From: Streptomyces sp. SDr-06
Lineage (GTDB): Bacteria > Actinomycetota > Actinomycetes > Streptomycetales > Streptomycetaceae
Direction: 5' to 3'
NCBI RefSeq assembly: GCF_003324565.1
Contig: NZ_QOLA01000017.1
Span: 1-64,000, forward strand
DNA length: 64,000 nt
Each line of letters begins with the position of its first letter. Positions within the stretch are counted from its first letter, which is position 1. A program made the translations under genes and the position numbers. Positions 34,485 to 42,750 of the stretch are shown one piece after another. A model generated the notes under the pieces. The model did no database searches. It saw only the letters and a list, made by a program, of their open reading frames with translations, and was not told the origin of the DNA.

Positions 34485-35576
34485 TCAGAGCCGGGCGGCC
34501 ACCGCGCTGAGCTCGCGCTCGATGTCCGGCCCGGCGTTCCAGCTGCCCACGCCGATCTCCGCGGTGATGCCGGGTCCGAAGCCCGCGATCAGGCCGCGGG
34601 CGCCGTCCTCCATGCCGCCCTCGTCGAAGAGGCGGGCCAGCGCGTCGAAGACCACCGAGCTCGCGATGTTGCCGCGTTCGGTGAGGGTGCTGCGGCTGAA
34701 CCGGAACATCTCCGGACCGAGGTCCAGGAAGTGGCACAGGTCGTCCAGGATGCGCGGACCGCCCGCGTGCACGATGTAGAAGTCGAGCGCCCCTACCTCC
34801 CAACTGTGCTGCGCCACCAGCGTTTTGAGGGCCGGGGCGAGCATCTCCATGGTGCCCGGGACCCGCTTGTCGAGCTGGAAGTGGAAGCCCGTCTCGCGCA
34901 CCGCGTACGAGATCCAGTTCTCGGTGTCCGGCACCAGGTGCGAGCCGTTGCGCTCGATCCGCATGCCGGTGCCGCCCTCGCCGCGTACCACCGCGGCCGA
35001 AAGGGCGTCCCCGAACAGGCCGTTGGACAGCAGCGAGCCCACCCCGATGTCGGTGGGCTGGTAGAGCAGCGAGCAGAACTCGCACGACACGATCAGCACG
35101 TTGGAGCCCGGGTAGGCGGTGATGAAGTCGTGCGCGCGGTTGATCGCGGCGCCGCCCGCCGCGCAGCCGAGCTGGGCGATGGGCAGCTGGCGGGTGTCGG
35201 AGCGGAAGCCCATCGTGTTGATCAGCCAGGCGGTGAGCGAGGGCATCATGAAGCCCGTGCACGACACGTAGACGATCAGGTCGATGTCGGTGGCCTCGAC
35301 CTCGGCGTGCGCGAGCGCCTCGCGCACCACCGCGGGCACCCGTCTCTTCGCCTCGGCCTCGTACACCCGGTTGCGGGCCTCGAACCCCGGGTGGGACAGG
35401 GTCACTTCGAGCGGCTGGACCAGGTGGCGGGTGAGGACGCCGGTGTTCTCGATGAGGCGCAGGACCAGATCGCGCTGCGGGTGCCCGCCGTGCATCTCGC
35501 GGGCGAGCGCCAGGGTCTGCTCCTGGGTGATGACATGGTCGGGAACGGCGACCGCCGGTCGGCACAAGGTGGCCAT
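34485..35576 (-). CDS. rppA: Type III polyketide synthase, 1,3,6,8-tetrahydroxynaphthalene synthase
   Basis: A 363-residue chalcone-synthase-fold enzyme that condenses five malonyl-CoA to tetrahydroxynaphthalene, which oxidises to flaviolin. The nucleophile is Cys138 in QLGCAAGGAA. The catalytic His is in DFYIVHAGGPR and Asn in TERGNIASS; the Cys in IVYVSCTGFM (Cys106) is the RppA-type residue that shapes the starter pocket. The length matches RppA. A P450 gene lies 29 nt upstream on the same strand and should be co-transcribed; in other Streptomyces such P450s couple or oxidise flaviolin/THN into pigments. Confidence 0.93.
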   Translation of the reverse strand: MATLCRPAVAVPDHVITQEQTLALAREMHGGHPQRDLVLRLIENTGVLTRHLVQPLEVTLSHPGFEARNRVYEAEAKRRVPAVVREALAHAEVEATDIDLIVYVSCTGFMMPSLTAWLINTMGFRSDTRQLPIAQLGCAAGGAAINRAHDFITAYPGSNVLIVSCEFCSLLYQPTDIGVGSLLSNGLFGDALSAAVVRGEGGTGMRIERNGSHLVPDTENWISYAVRETGFHFQLDKRVPGTMEMLAPALKTLVAQHSWEVGALDFYIVHAGGPRILDDLCHFLDLGPEMFRFSRSTLTERGNIASSVVFDALARLFDEGGMEDGARGLIAGFGPGITAEIGVGSWNAGPDIERELSAVAARL

Positions 35577-35605
35577 CTGACTGCCTTTCTACGATGGGGG
35601 GTTGG

Positions 35606-36811
35606 TCACCAGGCGACCGGAAGGCTCAGCGGGTGGCGCCAGATGGAGTGGGTGTTCCAGGGCACGTCGCCGGGGGCGGCGACCAGGCGCAGGTCCGGGA
35701 AGTGGGTCAGCAGGGAGGTGAACGCCACCTCCAGCTCCATCTGGGCGAGCGGGGCGCCGAGGCAGTGGTGCGCGCCCCAGCCGAACGTCATGTGCGGGAC
35801 GGAGCCCCGGTCGAGGTCGACCTCGTGGGGGCGGTCGAACTTGCGGGAGTCCCGGTTGGCGGTGAGGTAGGAGACGTGGACGATGTCCCCGGCCCGGATG
35901 GTGACCCCGCTCAGCTCCACGTCCTCGGTGGCGACGCGGGGGATGCCGACGCCCTTGCGGAACGGGATGAAGCGGAGCAGTTCGTCGAGGACGGCGGGGA
36001 AGCGCTCGGGGTGCGCACGCAGGGCATCGAGGATGCCGGGCCTGGTCAGGAGCGTGTACGCGATGTTCCCGAGTTCGTAGGTCGTGGTGTCCTGGCCGGT
36101 GATGAGCAGGACCATCGCCATCACGGCGAGCTCCTGGTCGTCGAGGAGCTCGTCGCCGTCGCGGGCGGTGGCCAGGGTGGAGATGAGGTCGTCGCCCGGG
36201 TCGCGGCGGCGGGCAGCGGTGAGGTCGGTGAAGTAGGCGCGCAGCTCGGCCTTGGCCCGTACGGCCGCCTCCCGGCCCGCGGCGCCGATGTTCATCATGG
36301 TCAGCGCGTGGCTGCGCAGCCAGTCCCGCTCGCCGTCCGGGATCGCGAGGACCTCGCAGATCGTGACGAGCGGGAGCGGGGCGGCGACGTGCTCGACGAA
36401 GTCGGCGGGCGAACCGTGCGCGGCCATCGTGTCGAGCAGCTCGTCCACCACCCCCTGGGTGCGCTCCCGCATCCGGGCCACGTGCTTGGGCGCGAAGCTC
36501 TTGGCGACCAGGCTGCGCAGCCTGCTGCTGGCCGGCGGGTCCATGAGGTTGATCGACTCGGCCTGCACGATGGGCTCGGGGGTCATCCGCGGGAAGTCCC
36601 GCCCGATGACCGCGCTGCGGCTGAAGCGGCGGTCGGTGGTCACCGTCCGCACGTCCTCGTACCGGGTGACCAGCCAGGCCTCGCCCTCGCCGTACGCCAT
36701 CCGGATCCGCGCGACCGGTTCCTCGGCCAGCATCCGCTGGAGCTGCGGGTCGAATTCGAGCGCATCCGCAAAGTCGAAAGGGCAGCTCCACACGGTGTCT
36801 GTGGTCTCCAC
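35606..36811 (-). CDS. Cytochrome P450 (flaviolin/THN-modifying candidate)
   Basis: A 401-residue class I bacterial P450. The I-helix motif is LLITGQDTTTYELG, the ExxR is in ELLRFIP with the downstream Arg, and the heme-binding loop is FGWGAHHCLGAPLAQMELE with the proximal Cys. The first residues (about 1-20) lack a membrane anchor. The C-terminal ending PLSLPVAW resembles CYP107/CYP158-type enzymes. The start is GTG at 36809-36811. It precedes rppA in an apparent two-gene operon. No ferredoxin gene is nearby. Confidence 0.9.
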   Translation of the reverse strand: METTDTVWSCPFDFADALEFDPQLQRMLAEEPVARIRMAYGEGEAWLVTRYEDVRTVTTDRRFSRSAVIGRDFPRMTPEPIVQAESINLMDPPASSRLRSLVAKSFAPKHVARMRERTQGVVDELLDTMAAHGSPADFVEHVAAPLPLVTICEVLAIPDGERDWLRSHALTMMNIGAAGREAAVRAKAELRAYFTDLTAARRRDPGDDLISTLATARDGDELLDDQELAVMAMVLLITGQDTTTYELGNIAYTLLTRPGILDALRAHPERFPAVLDELLRFIPFRKGVGIPRVATEDVELSGVTIRAGDIVHVSYLTANRDSRKFDRPHEVDLDRGSVPHMTFGWGAHHCLGAPLAQMELEVAFTSLLTHFPDLRLVAAPGDVPWNTHSIWRHPLSLPVAW

Positions 36812-37072
36812 GAGGCGTACTCCGGGGGGTCAGGGACAGACTGGGCAGCGGACTAGCCCTGTATCCCCGACCAGCGTCATGGGCATGTCCGCATTCCCCT
36901 GAATTAACCGATTAGAGGGAGAGCTCGGGGAGCCGGGATGACAAACGCGCGCCGGGTGACCCGTGCGCTGCGGTGACCCGCGGAACCGGTGTCACAGGCG
37001 TTCCGGGCACGGCGGAGGGGGCCGGACGGCACGGGCGGTGCGTCCCGGCGGCGCGGGTCCGGGGGGCGCGAC

Positions 37073-37168
37073 CGCGGCGACCAGGCCCAGATGGTCCAGT
37101 GTGATCAGGGCGCGCCGGGCGGTGGCGCGGGCCGGGCCCGTGGACTCGGCGCCCAGGAAGGGGCGCGT
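37073..37168 (-). pseudogene. Remnant of an IclR-type regulator (pcaR-like HTH)
   Basis: On the minus strand this DNA reads ARATARRALITLDHLGLVAA, which matches the recognition-helix region of IclR-family regulators such as PcaR (consensus like SRATARRxLLTLxHLGYV). Neither the start of the DNA-binding domain nor the effector domain follows in any frame; the remainder is Pro/Arg-rich GC sequence. It lies beside the pcaJ-like remnant and upstream of pcaHG, the expected place for a pca regulator. It is interpreted as a degraded gene fragment and could be chance similarity over about 25 residues. Confidence 0.45.
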
Positions 37169-37182
37169 TCGGCGGCCACCGT

Positions 37183-37373
37183 GTGAGCCTCGGCATCGGG
37201 CTGCCCCCTGGCCCCGGCCATCTACCCCCGGGGGTGGATGGGGTGCTCCACTCGGAGAGCGGCATCCTCGCGTCGGTGGACGGCCATCTCGCCAACTGGG
37301 CGGTTCCCGGCGCCTGATGAAGGGGGCGGGCGGCGCGATGGACCTGGTGCACGGGGTGCGCCGGGTGATCGTT
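37183..37373 (+). pseudogene. Decayed pcaJ-like CoA-transferase beta subunit
   Basis: Three pieces of a 3-oxoacid/3-oxoadipate CoA-transferase subunit B are recognisable in order. First is VSLGIGLPPGPGHLPPG...VLHSESGI (family: VNLGIGLPTLV...HLP...VLHSENGI). Second, directly fused, is SVDGHLANWAVPG (family: VDxxGNLANWMIPG), which in intact proteins lies about 80-90 residues later. Third, after a stop at 37315-37317 and a frame change, is MKGAGGAMDLVHGVRRVIV (family: VKGMGGAMDLV.GARRVIV). So there is an internal deletion plus a frameshift, and the gene is dead. In streptomycete pca operons pcaIJ lie upstream of pcaHG, as here. Confidence 0.75.
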
Positions 37374-37443
37374 CGCGCGAGTCGGGGGCGCCGGTTCACC
37401 TCCGTACGGAGATCGGGTCGGGAGAGGGAGAGGTGGCAGGGCG

Positions 37444-38184
37444 ATGACGCTCACGCAGGAGGGCCTCGCGAAGGGCCAGGACGCCACGGGGGCGGAGGGG
37501 GTGCCCGCGCCGCGCCGCGTGGACGCGTACCGCAGCGGCGCGTTGCGGGTGCCGACGCGGGCGCCCCTGGCCCTGGGCGGCGACCCGGAGGCGGTCGAGC
37601 TGTACGGCCCGGTCTTCGGCGCCACCGAGGTCACGGCGCTCGACGCGGACCTGACCCGCCAGCACGCGGGCGACCCGCACGGCGAGCGCATCACCGTGTC
37701 CGGACGGGTCGTCGACCGCGCGGGCCGGCCGGTCGGGGGCCAGCTCGTCGAGATCTGGCAGGCGAACGCGTCGGGCCGCTACGTCCACCGACGCGACCGG
37801 CACGCGGCCCCGCTCGACCCGAACTTCACCGGGGTGGGCCGGTGTCTGACGGACACCGAGGGGAGGTACGCGTTCACCACGATCAGGCCGGGCGCCTACC
37901 CCTGGGGCAACCGCGAGAACGCGTGGCGCCCGGCGCACATCCACTTCTCGCTCTTCGGCCGGGCCTTCGCCCAGCGCCTGGTCACCCAGATGTACTTCCC
38001 GGGCGATCCGCTCCTCGCCCACGACCCGATCCTGCACATGATCACCGACCAGGCGACCCGCGACCGCCTGGTGGCGGCGTACGACCCCGAACTGTCCGTC
38101 GTGGAGTGGTCGTTGGGCTACCGCTGGGACATCGTGCTCGACGGCCCGGCCGCCACGCTGCCCGACCCGGAGGTGACCGCGTGA
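37444..38184 (+). CDS. pcaH: Protocatechuate 3,4-dioxygenase beta subunit
   Basis: A 246-residue subunit that, with PcaG, cleaves the ring of protocatechuate between the two hydroxyls to give 3-carboxy-cis,cis-muconate. It carries the non-heme Fe(III) site: Tyr in ASGRYVH, Tyr in PGAYPWGN, and the two His in RPAHIHFSLFG. The N-terminal extension (YRSGALRVPTRAPL) and the central GQLVEIWQANASGR are typical of PcaH. The GTGA overlap with pcaG supports stoichiometric translation. Upstream pcaJ and pcaR relatives are only fragments, and no other pca gene follows. Confidence 0.95.
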   Translation: MTLTQEGLAKGQDATGAEGVPAPRRVDAYRSGALRVPTRAPLALGGDPEAVELYGPVFGATEVTALDADLTRQHAGDPHGERITVSGRVVDRAGRPVGGQLVEIWQANASGRYVHRRDRHAAPLDPNFTGVGRCLTDTEGRYAFTTIRPGAYPWGNRENAWRPAHIHFSLFGRAFAQRLVTQMYFPGDPLLAHDPILHMITDQATRDRLVAAYDPELSVVEWSLGYRWDIVLDGPAATLPDPEVTA

Positions 38185-38765
38185 CCCCCGCACCCCGGGA
38201 CCTCGCCCCGACCCCGGCCCAGACCGTCGGCCCGTACTACGGACACGCCCTGCCCGTCCCCGGCGGCGGGGAGATCGCGCCCACCGGCCACCCGGAGGCG
38301 ATCACGGTCCACGGGTGTGTGTACGACGGCCACGGCGAGCCGGTGCCGGACGCGCTCCTGGAGTTCTGGCAGGCCCGCCCCGACGGCTCACGCGCGGGCG
38401 CCCCCGGCTCCTGGCGCCGGGACCCGGCCACCGGTGGCCACCTCGGCCGCGACGGCATCGGCTTCACGGGCTTCGGCCGGGTGCCGACGGGAGCGGACGG
38501 CCACTGGTCGGTACGCACCCTGCCCCCGCCGCCGTCCGCGCCCTACCTCGCGGTGTGCCTGTTCGCACGCGGCCTCCCGCGCCACCTGTTCACCCGGGCC
38601 TACGTCGAAGGGCTGGTCGCGGACGGCGAGTTGAAGGCGCTCGCGGGGGAGCGGGGCGAGACGCTGCTGGCCCGGCGCGACAGCGGCCGGGAGGGGCTCT
38701 TCCGCTTCGACCTCCATCTCCAGGGCGAGAAGGAGACGGTCTTCCTCGACTTCGGCGCCGCGTGA
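38181..38765 (+). CDS. pcaG: Protocatechuate 3,4-dioxygenase alpha subunit
   Basis: A 194-residue subunit starting with GTG inside the pcaH stop. PcaG hallmarks are TPAQTVGPYYGHAL at the N-terminus, VHGCVYDGHGEPVPDALLEF, WQARPDGS and the C-terminal LFRFDLHLQGEKETVFLDF. The alpha subunit lacks the iron ligands but builds the active-site cleft with PcaH. The gene is intact; the next gene, 163 nt downstream, is unrelated (GNAT), so pcaB and pcaL are not here. Confidence 0.95.
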   Translation: MTPAPRDLAPTPAQTVGPYYGHALPVPGGGEIAPTGHPEAITVHGCVYDGHGEPVPDALLEFWQARPDGSRAGAPGSWRRDPATGGHLGRDGIGFTGFGRVPTGADGHWSVRTLPPPPSAPYLAVCLFARGLPRHLFTRAYVEGLVADGELKALAGERGETLLARRDSGREGLFRFDLHLQGEKETVFLDFGAA

Positions 38766-38927
38766 ATGGGGGCCGGAGGCCGCGTACGGGGACGTCGGTC
38801 CGCTCGCCCCGGTGAGCGCGGGGAGCCCGGCCGACGCGTCGGCGAGGGGCGGGAGCGAGGGCGTCCTCGATCGATCCCCTCCTCGCCCCCTGTTCCGAGA
38901 ACCGCCGTGACCTGCCACGCTGTTGCG

Positions 38928-39470
38928 ATGACAGAGGTGTTCTTGCGGCGGCTGTCCCGATGGCAGGCCGAGCAGCAGCGGGAATCCGTCGCGGATCTGT
39001 ACGTAGCGGCGTACGAGGGTGTGCGGGGCGCGGAGCCGCTGGAGCGGGGGGAGTTCCTGCGCCGGTTCGCGCAGGACGTGCAGCGGCCGGGCTTCGACAT
39101 GGTCATCGCGGGCGACCCGTTCCTGGTGGGCTGCGCCTACGGCTACCCGCCCGGGCGCGAGGGCGAGTGGTGGCACGGCTTCCGGGGCGCGGAGACCGAC
39201 GGCGACGCGGAACTCGCCACCGCCGACCGGGTGTTCGCGCTCGCCGAACTGATGGTGCTGCCCTCGCGCCGGCGCACCGGCATCGCGACCCGCTTGCAGC
39301 AAAGGCTCCTGGAACGCCAGGAGGCCGACATCCTGACCGCTTTGATCACCCCCGACAACGCCCCGGCGGCAGCGGCGTACAGGTCCTGGGGCTGGACCAG
39401 AACCCCCCGCCCGGCCACCCCCACGTCCACCCCGCCCCTGGACGCATGGAGCCGCCGACACCCGGGGTGA
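38928..39470 (+). CDS. GNAT family N-acetyltransferase
   Basis: A 180-residue protein. The acetyl-CoA motif is AELMVLPSRRRTGIATRLQQ (about residues 102-121), followed by ALITPDNAPAAAAYRSWGW, the usual C-terminal GNAT helix and strand. The N-terminal half is an uncharacterised helical region (DLYVAAYEGVRGAEPLE) seen in actinobacterial GNATs. The ATG at 38928 is used. Substrate unknown. It converges on the MocR gene, 57 nt away. Confidence 0.8.
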   Translation: MTEVFLRRLSRWQAEQQRESVADLYVAAYEGVRGAEPLERGEFLRRFAQDVQRPGFDMVIAGDPFLVGCAYGYPPGREGEWWHGFRGAETDGDAELATADRVFALAELMVLPSRRRTGIATRLQQRLLERQEADILTALITPDNAPAAAAYRSWGWTRTPRPATPTSTPPLDAWSRRHPG

Positions 39471-39527
39471 CCGATCACCGATGCGTACGGGCCGGCCCGC
39501 CGGCCCGCCGGGACGGCGGTGGCGGGG

Positions 39528-40928
39528 TCAGCCGCCCACCTCGCGGTATGCCTCGCCCAGCGCCAGCATGCTCTGGGTCAGGCCCGAGCACGGGACCGTG
39601 GCGTAGCTCAGGACCAGGGCGGGTGGGCGGGTCGGGTCGGACAGGGTGTAGAAGGCGCCGCCCCGGGTGAGGACCGAGCGCTGGCGGGCGGCGCGCACCA
39701 GCAGCTGCTCGGGTATGTGGGGCGGGAGTTGGACGTAGGCCTGGAGGCCGCTGTCGCCTCCGGTGAGGCGCGCGCCGGGCAGGCACGCCTCCAGCTGGCG
39801 GCGGACGGTCTGGCGGCGCCGGTGCAGTTCCGTACGCAGCTGGCGCTGGTGGCGGTCGAGGGCGCCGGTGTCGATGAAGCGGGCGAAGGCGAGCTGCTCC
39901 AGGCCCGAGCAGCCGATGTCCCAGCCCGCGCGGACGTACTCGACGGAGGCCATCAGCTCCGAGGGCGCCGCGAGCCAGCCCAGGCGCAGCGCGGGGGCGA
40001 GTGTCTTGCTGGCGCTGCCCGCGTACACGACCCGGTCGGGCGCGAGGCTCTGGAGGGCCGGGAGCCGGTCCGAGCGGTGCAGGAAGGCGTTGTCGAAGTC
40101 GTCCTCGATGACGTAGCCGCCGACCTCGCGGGCCCAGGCGATGAGCCGCTCGCGGCGCGGCACGCTGAGCCGGACCCCGGTGGGGAACTGGTTGGCGGGG
40201 GTGAGCAGCACGGCGCGTACACCGCTCTGCTCCAGGAGGTCCACGCGCATCCCGTCCTCGTCGACGGGGATGCCGATCACCTTCAGGCCCGAGCTGGTGA
40301 CGAACTCGCGCTCACCGGGGTGTCCCGGGTCCTCGACCGCGAGCCGGGTGTGCCCGCGGTCGAGCAGCACCCGGCAGATCAGGGCGAGCCCCTGGGCGAA
40401 GCCCGCGGTGACCATCAGGTCCTCCGGGCGGCTGCGCACGCCGCGCACCCGGCCGAGGTAGCCGGTCAGCACCCGCCGGGTCTGGGAGACCCCGGCCGGC
40501 GGGGAGTAGCCGAGCTCCTGGTGGCCCGCGTCGGCCACGACCGCGCTCATGCAGCGGATCCACTCCTGGCGGGGGAAGTCCACCACGTTGGACGTGCCGG
40601 TGCGCAGGTCCCACATCGCCTCGGGCGCGGACTCCGGGTCCGGCGGCACGAGGGTGGAGGCGGTGTGCGGGGCTCCGGCCCGCTCCGAGACCGTCGTGCC
40701 CGACCCGTGCCGCGTCTGCAAATAGCCCTCCGCCGAGAGCTGCTCATACGCCTCCACCACGACGCTGCGGGAAACCCCGATATCAAGGGCGAGTTGGCGG
40801 CTCGACGGGATCCGCGTGCCCGGCCATAAAGTTCCGTCCTCAATTAGTTTGCGCAGCGAATTGCGGATCTGAACGGCCAGCGGGAGGCGTGATTCGCGGT
40901 CCAGGGCGACGTCGAGCTGCAACGACAA
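39528..40928 (-). CDS. MocR-family PLP-dependent transcriptional regulator (MocR1)
   Basis: A 466-residue protein with an N-terminal GntR-type winged helix (about 10-80: PLAVQIRNSLRKLIEDGTL, SSRQLALDIGVSRSVVVEAY) fused to an aminotransferase fold type I domain. The PLP lysine is in YAGSASKTLAPALRLGW. MocR proteins sense PLP or amino-acid adducts and often control a divergent gene, here the ten-gene operon 241 bp away. The start is TTG at 40926-40928 with GGAG 8 nt upstream. Leu34 is encoded by a TTA codon (40827-40829), so translation should depend on the bldA tRNA. Confidence 0.92.
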   Translation of the reverse strand: MSLQLDVALDRESRLPLAVQIRNSLRKLIEDGTLWPGTRIPSSRQLALDIGVSRSVVVEAYEQLSAEGYLQTRHGSGTTVSERAGAPHTASTLVPPDPESAPEAMWDLRTGTSNVVDFPRQEWIRCMSAVVADAGHQELGYSPPAGVSQTRRVLTGYLGRVRGVRSRPEDLMVTAGFAQGLALICRVLLDRGHTRLAVEDPGHPGEREFVTSSGLKVIGIPVDEDGMRVDLLEQSGVRAVLLTPANQFPTGVRLSVPRRERLIAWAREVGGYVIEDDFDNAFLHRSDRLPALQSLAPDRVVYAGSASKTLAPALRLGWLAAPSELMASVEYVRAGWDIGCSGLEQLAFARFIDTGALDRHQRQLRTELHRRRQTVRRQLEACLPGARLTGGDSGLQAYVQLPPHIPEQLLVRAARQRSVLTRGGAFYTLSDPTRPPALVLSYATVPCSGLTQSMLALGEAYREVGG

Positions 40929-41040
40929 AGTGGTCTCCTCTCGGAAGGCCGAAGTGGTATGGCTGACCCAGTGCCCCTTTTGATGAAGTCCTCACGAACA
41001 CACATTCGTCGCCGGGGGGAAATCGCCGGGTGGGTGGCAC

Positions 41041-41146
41041 GGGGGGGGGGGTCCGGACAGAGCGGTCCGGACCGCTGTGACGTGCGGAGCCGGGTCTTCG
41101 GTGCACCGCTGACGTGCTTGCTCATTCCCGAAGCCCCTACGGTCCG
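41041..41146. promoter_or_regulatory. Candidate MocR operator in the divergent promoter region
   Basis: The 241-bp region between MocR1 and the operon holds GTCCGGAC at 41051-41058 and again at 41065-41072, 14 bp apart. The second is inside a perfect palindrome CGGTCCGGACCG (41063-41074). Another CGGTCCG is at 41140-41146, 23 nt before the operon start. An unbroken run of 11 G lies at 41041-41051. The same CGGTCCG box recurs in the only other long gap early in the operon (see 43356-43518). Confidence 0.45.
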
Positions 41147-41169
41147 GTCGGATCAGGAAGGCTTTCGAC

Positions 41170-42750
41170 GTGCCCTTGTTGTCGGACCCATCAGAAGTGC
41201 TGGAACTGCCAGCTTACGATGACGAATTGAGCCGCACACAAGTGGCCGCCACCATTCCGGTCCGGGTCGTTTCCGAGGAACTCCCGCAGGTCGACGCCCT
41301 GGGCCTGTACGAAGCCCTGGCCCGCACGCGGCAGGACGGCGATGTCTATCTTTTCGAAAGCCTCGACGGCCCCGACCAGGACCGGCACTACGCCGCCGTC
41401 GGCTACGGCCGCCTCGCCGAACTGCGCGTTCACGCCGACCGGCTGGAACTCGTCGCCGCCGGACTCCTGGGCGACCGGCTTGCCCACGCCCTCTCGTCGG
41501 CCGTGGGGGAGCCGGGCACGGTTGCGGACGCGACGGGCCGCGTGCGGCAGTGGGTCGTGGCCGACCCGGGCACCGTCTGGCGCGTCCTGCGGTCCGTCCA
41601 GGCCCTGTTCGCGGTCGACACCGCCCTGCCCACCGGCACCTTCGCCTTCGGCTTCCTCACCACGCTGTCCTACGAGGCGGCCTGGGCGATGGAGGAACTC
41701 CCCTCGGGCCAGGCCGAGTCGGGGCTGCCGCGCTGCACGCTCACCCTGTTCAGGGACACCGTCTGGTACGACCTGAAGCGCGGCGGCGTCCACCACCTGG
41801 CCGCCTCCGGGCCCCAGCTCCCCGACGACGCGGGCCAGGAACCGCTGCGCTCCGTCGTCGACGCCGTCCGCGCCCGGGGTGCGCACGACGACCTCGTACC
41901 GGAGGCCCCCGTCGCGATCTCCGTACGGGACACCGTCGACGAGGCCACGTTCATCGAGCGCGCCGAACGGTGCCTGCACCACATCGGCATCGGCGACAGC
42001 TACCAGATCCAGATCGGCCACCGCATCGACGTCGAGACCGAGTTGACGCCCCTCCAGGTCTACCGGCGGCTGCGGCACCGCAACCCGTCCCCCTACATGT
42101 ACCTCGTCCCCTGGGCGGACCGCACCGTCATCGGCGCCAGCCCCGAGCTGTTCATACGGGTCGAGGACGACGCCATCTCCATGCGGCCCATCGCCGGGAC
42201 CGCCCGCCGCGCCGCCGACCCGGCCGAGGACGCCCGCCGGGTGGCCGAGCTGCGCGACAGCGCCAAGGAACAGGCCGAGCACATCATGCTGGTCGACCTG
42301 TGCCGCAACGACATCGGCCGGGTCTGCGAGCCCGGCACCCTCTCCGTCGACACGATGATGGAGGTCGAGCCCTTCGCGTACGTCCACCACCTGGTCTCCA
42401 CCGTGTCCGGCAAGGTCAGGAGCGGTACGGACGTGTGGGCGGCGATCTGCGCGACCTTTCCCGCCGGCACCATGACCGGCGCGCCGAAGCTGCGTGCCAT
42501 GGAGATCATCAACGACCTGGAGGACCAGCCGCGCGGCATCTACGCCGGGGCGCTCGGCCTGGTCGACGTCCGGGGGTTCGCGGTGCTCGCGCTGTGCATC
42601 CGCACCGCCGTCCACGACGGCGCCCGCTACAGCACCCAGGCGTCGGCGGGCCTCGTCGCCGACTCCGAGCCCGCCGCCGAATGGCGCGAGACCCTGGCCA
42701 AGATGAGCGCCACGTACTGGGCGCTGACCGGCGAGGAGCTCCAGAAGTGA
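41170..42750 (+). CDS. Chorismate-utilising enzyme, anthranilate synthase component I-like
   Basis: A 526-residue protein. The C-terminal half is the chorismate-binding domain: SYQIQIGHRIDV, MYLVPWADRTVIGASPELF, MRPIAGTARRAAD, EQAEHIMLVDLCRNDIGRVC, VHHLVSTVSGKV and GTMTGAPKLRAMEIINDLE. Residue 342 is Ala (PIAGT), as in anthranilate and aminodeoxyisochorismate synthases; PabB enzymes usually have Lys here (PIKGT), and isochorismate/salicylate synthases use a water-activating Lys not seen. The N-terminal half is diverged. With the glutaminase downstream it should aminate chorismate at C2. The GTG start at 41170 opens the operon; its stop overlaps the next gene by 4 nt. Confidence 0.85.
   Translation: MPLLSDPSEVLELPAYDDELSRTQVAATIPVRVVSEELPQVDALGLYEALARTRQDGDVYLFESLDGPDQDRHYAAVGYGRLAELRVHADRLELVAAGLLGDRLAHALSSAVGEPGTVADATGRVRQWVVADPGTVWRVLRSVQALFAVDTALPTGTFAFGFLTTLSYEAAWAMEELPSGQAESGLPRCTLTLFRDTVWYDLKRGGVHHLAASGPQLPDDAGQEPLRSVVDAVRARGAHDDLVPEAPVAISVRDTVDEATFIERAERCLHHIGIGDSYQIQIGHRIDVETELTPLQVYRRLRHRNPSPYMYLVPWADRTVIGASPELFIRVEDDAISMRPIAGTARRAADPAEDARRVAELRDSAKEQAEHIMLVDLCRNDIGRVCEPGTLSVDTMMEVEPFAYVHHLVSTVSGKVRSGTDVWAAICATFPAGTMTGAPKLRAMEIINDLEDQPRGIYAGALGLVDVRGFAVLALCIRTAVHDGARYSTQASAGLVADSEPAAEWRETLAKMSATYWALTGEELQK

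Noticed and set aside
36992..37399. 135-codon minus-strand ORF in the P450-pcaH gap
   Set aside because: Most of its translation is Pro/Arg-rich GC shadow with no start signal. Only the short HTH-like segment (37073-37168) resembles a protein family, so I report that part as a remnant and not as a gene.
41170..42750. Salicylate or isochorismate synthase (MST family) for the chorismate enzyme
   Set aside because: An adjacent glutaminase with a full triad and the PIAGT motif fit amination better, and the general-base lysine region of MST enzymes was not found.
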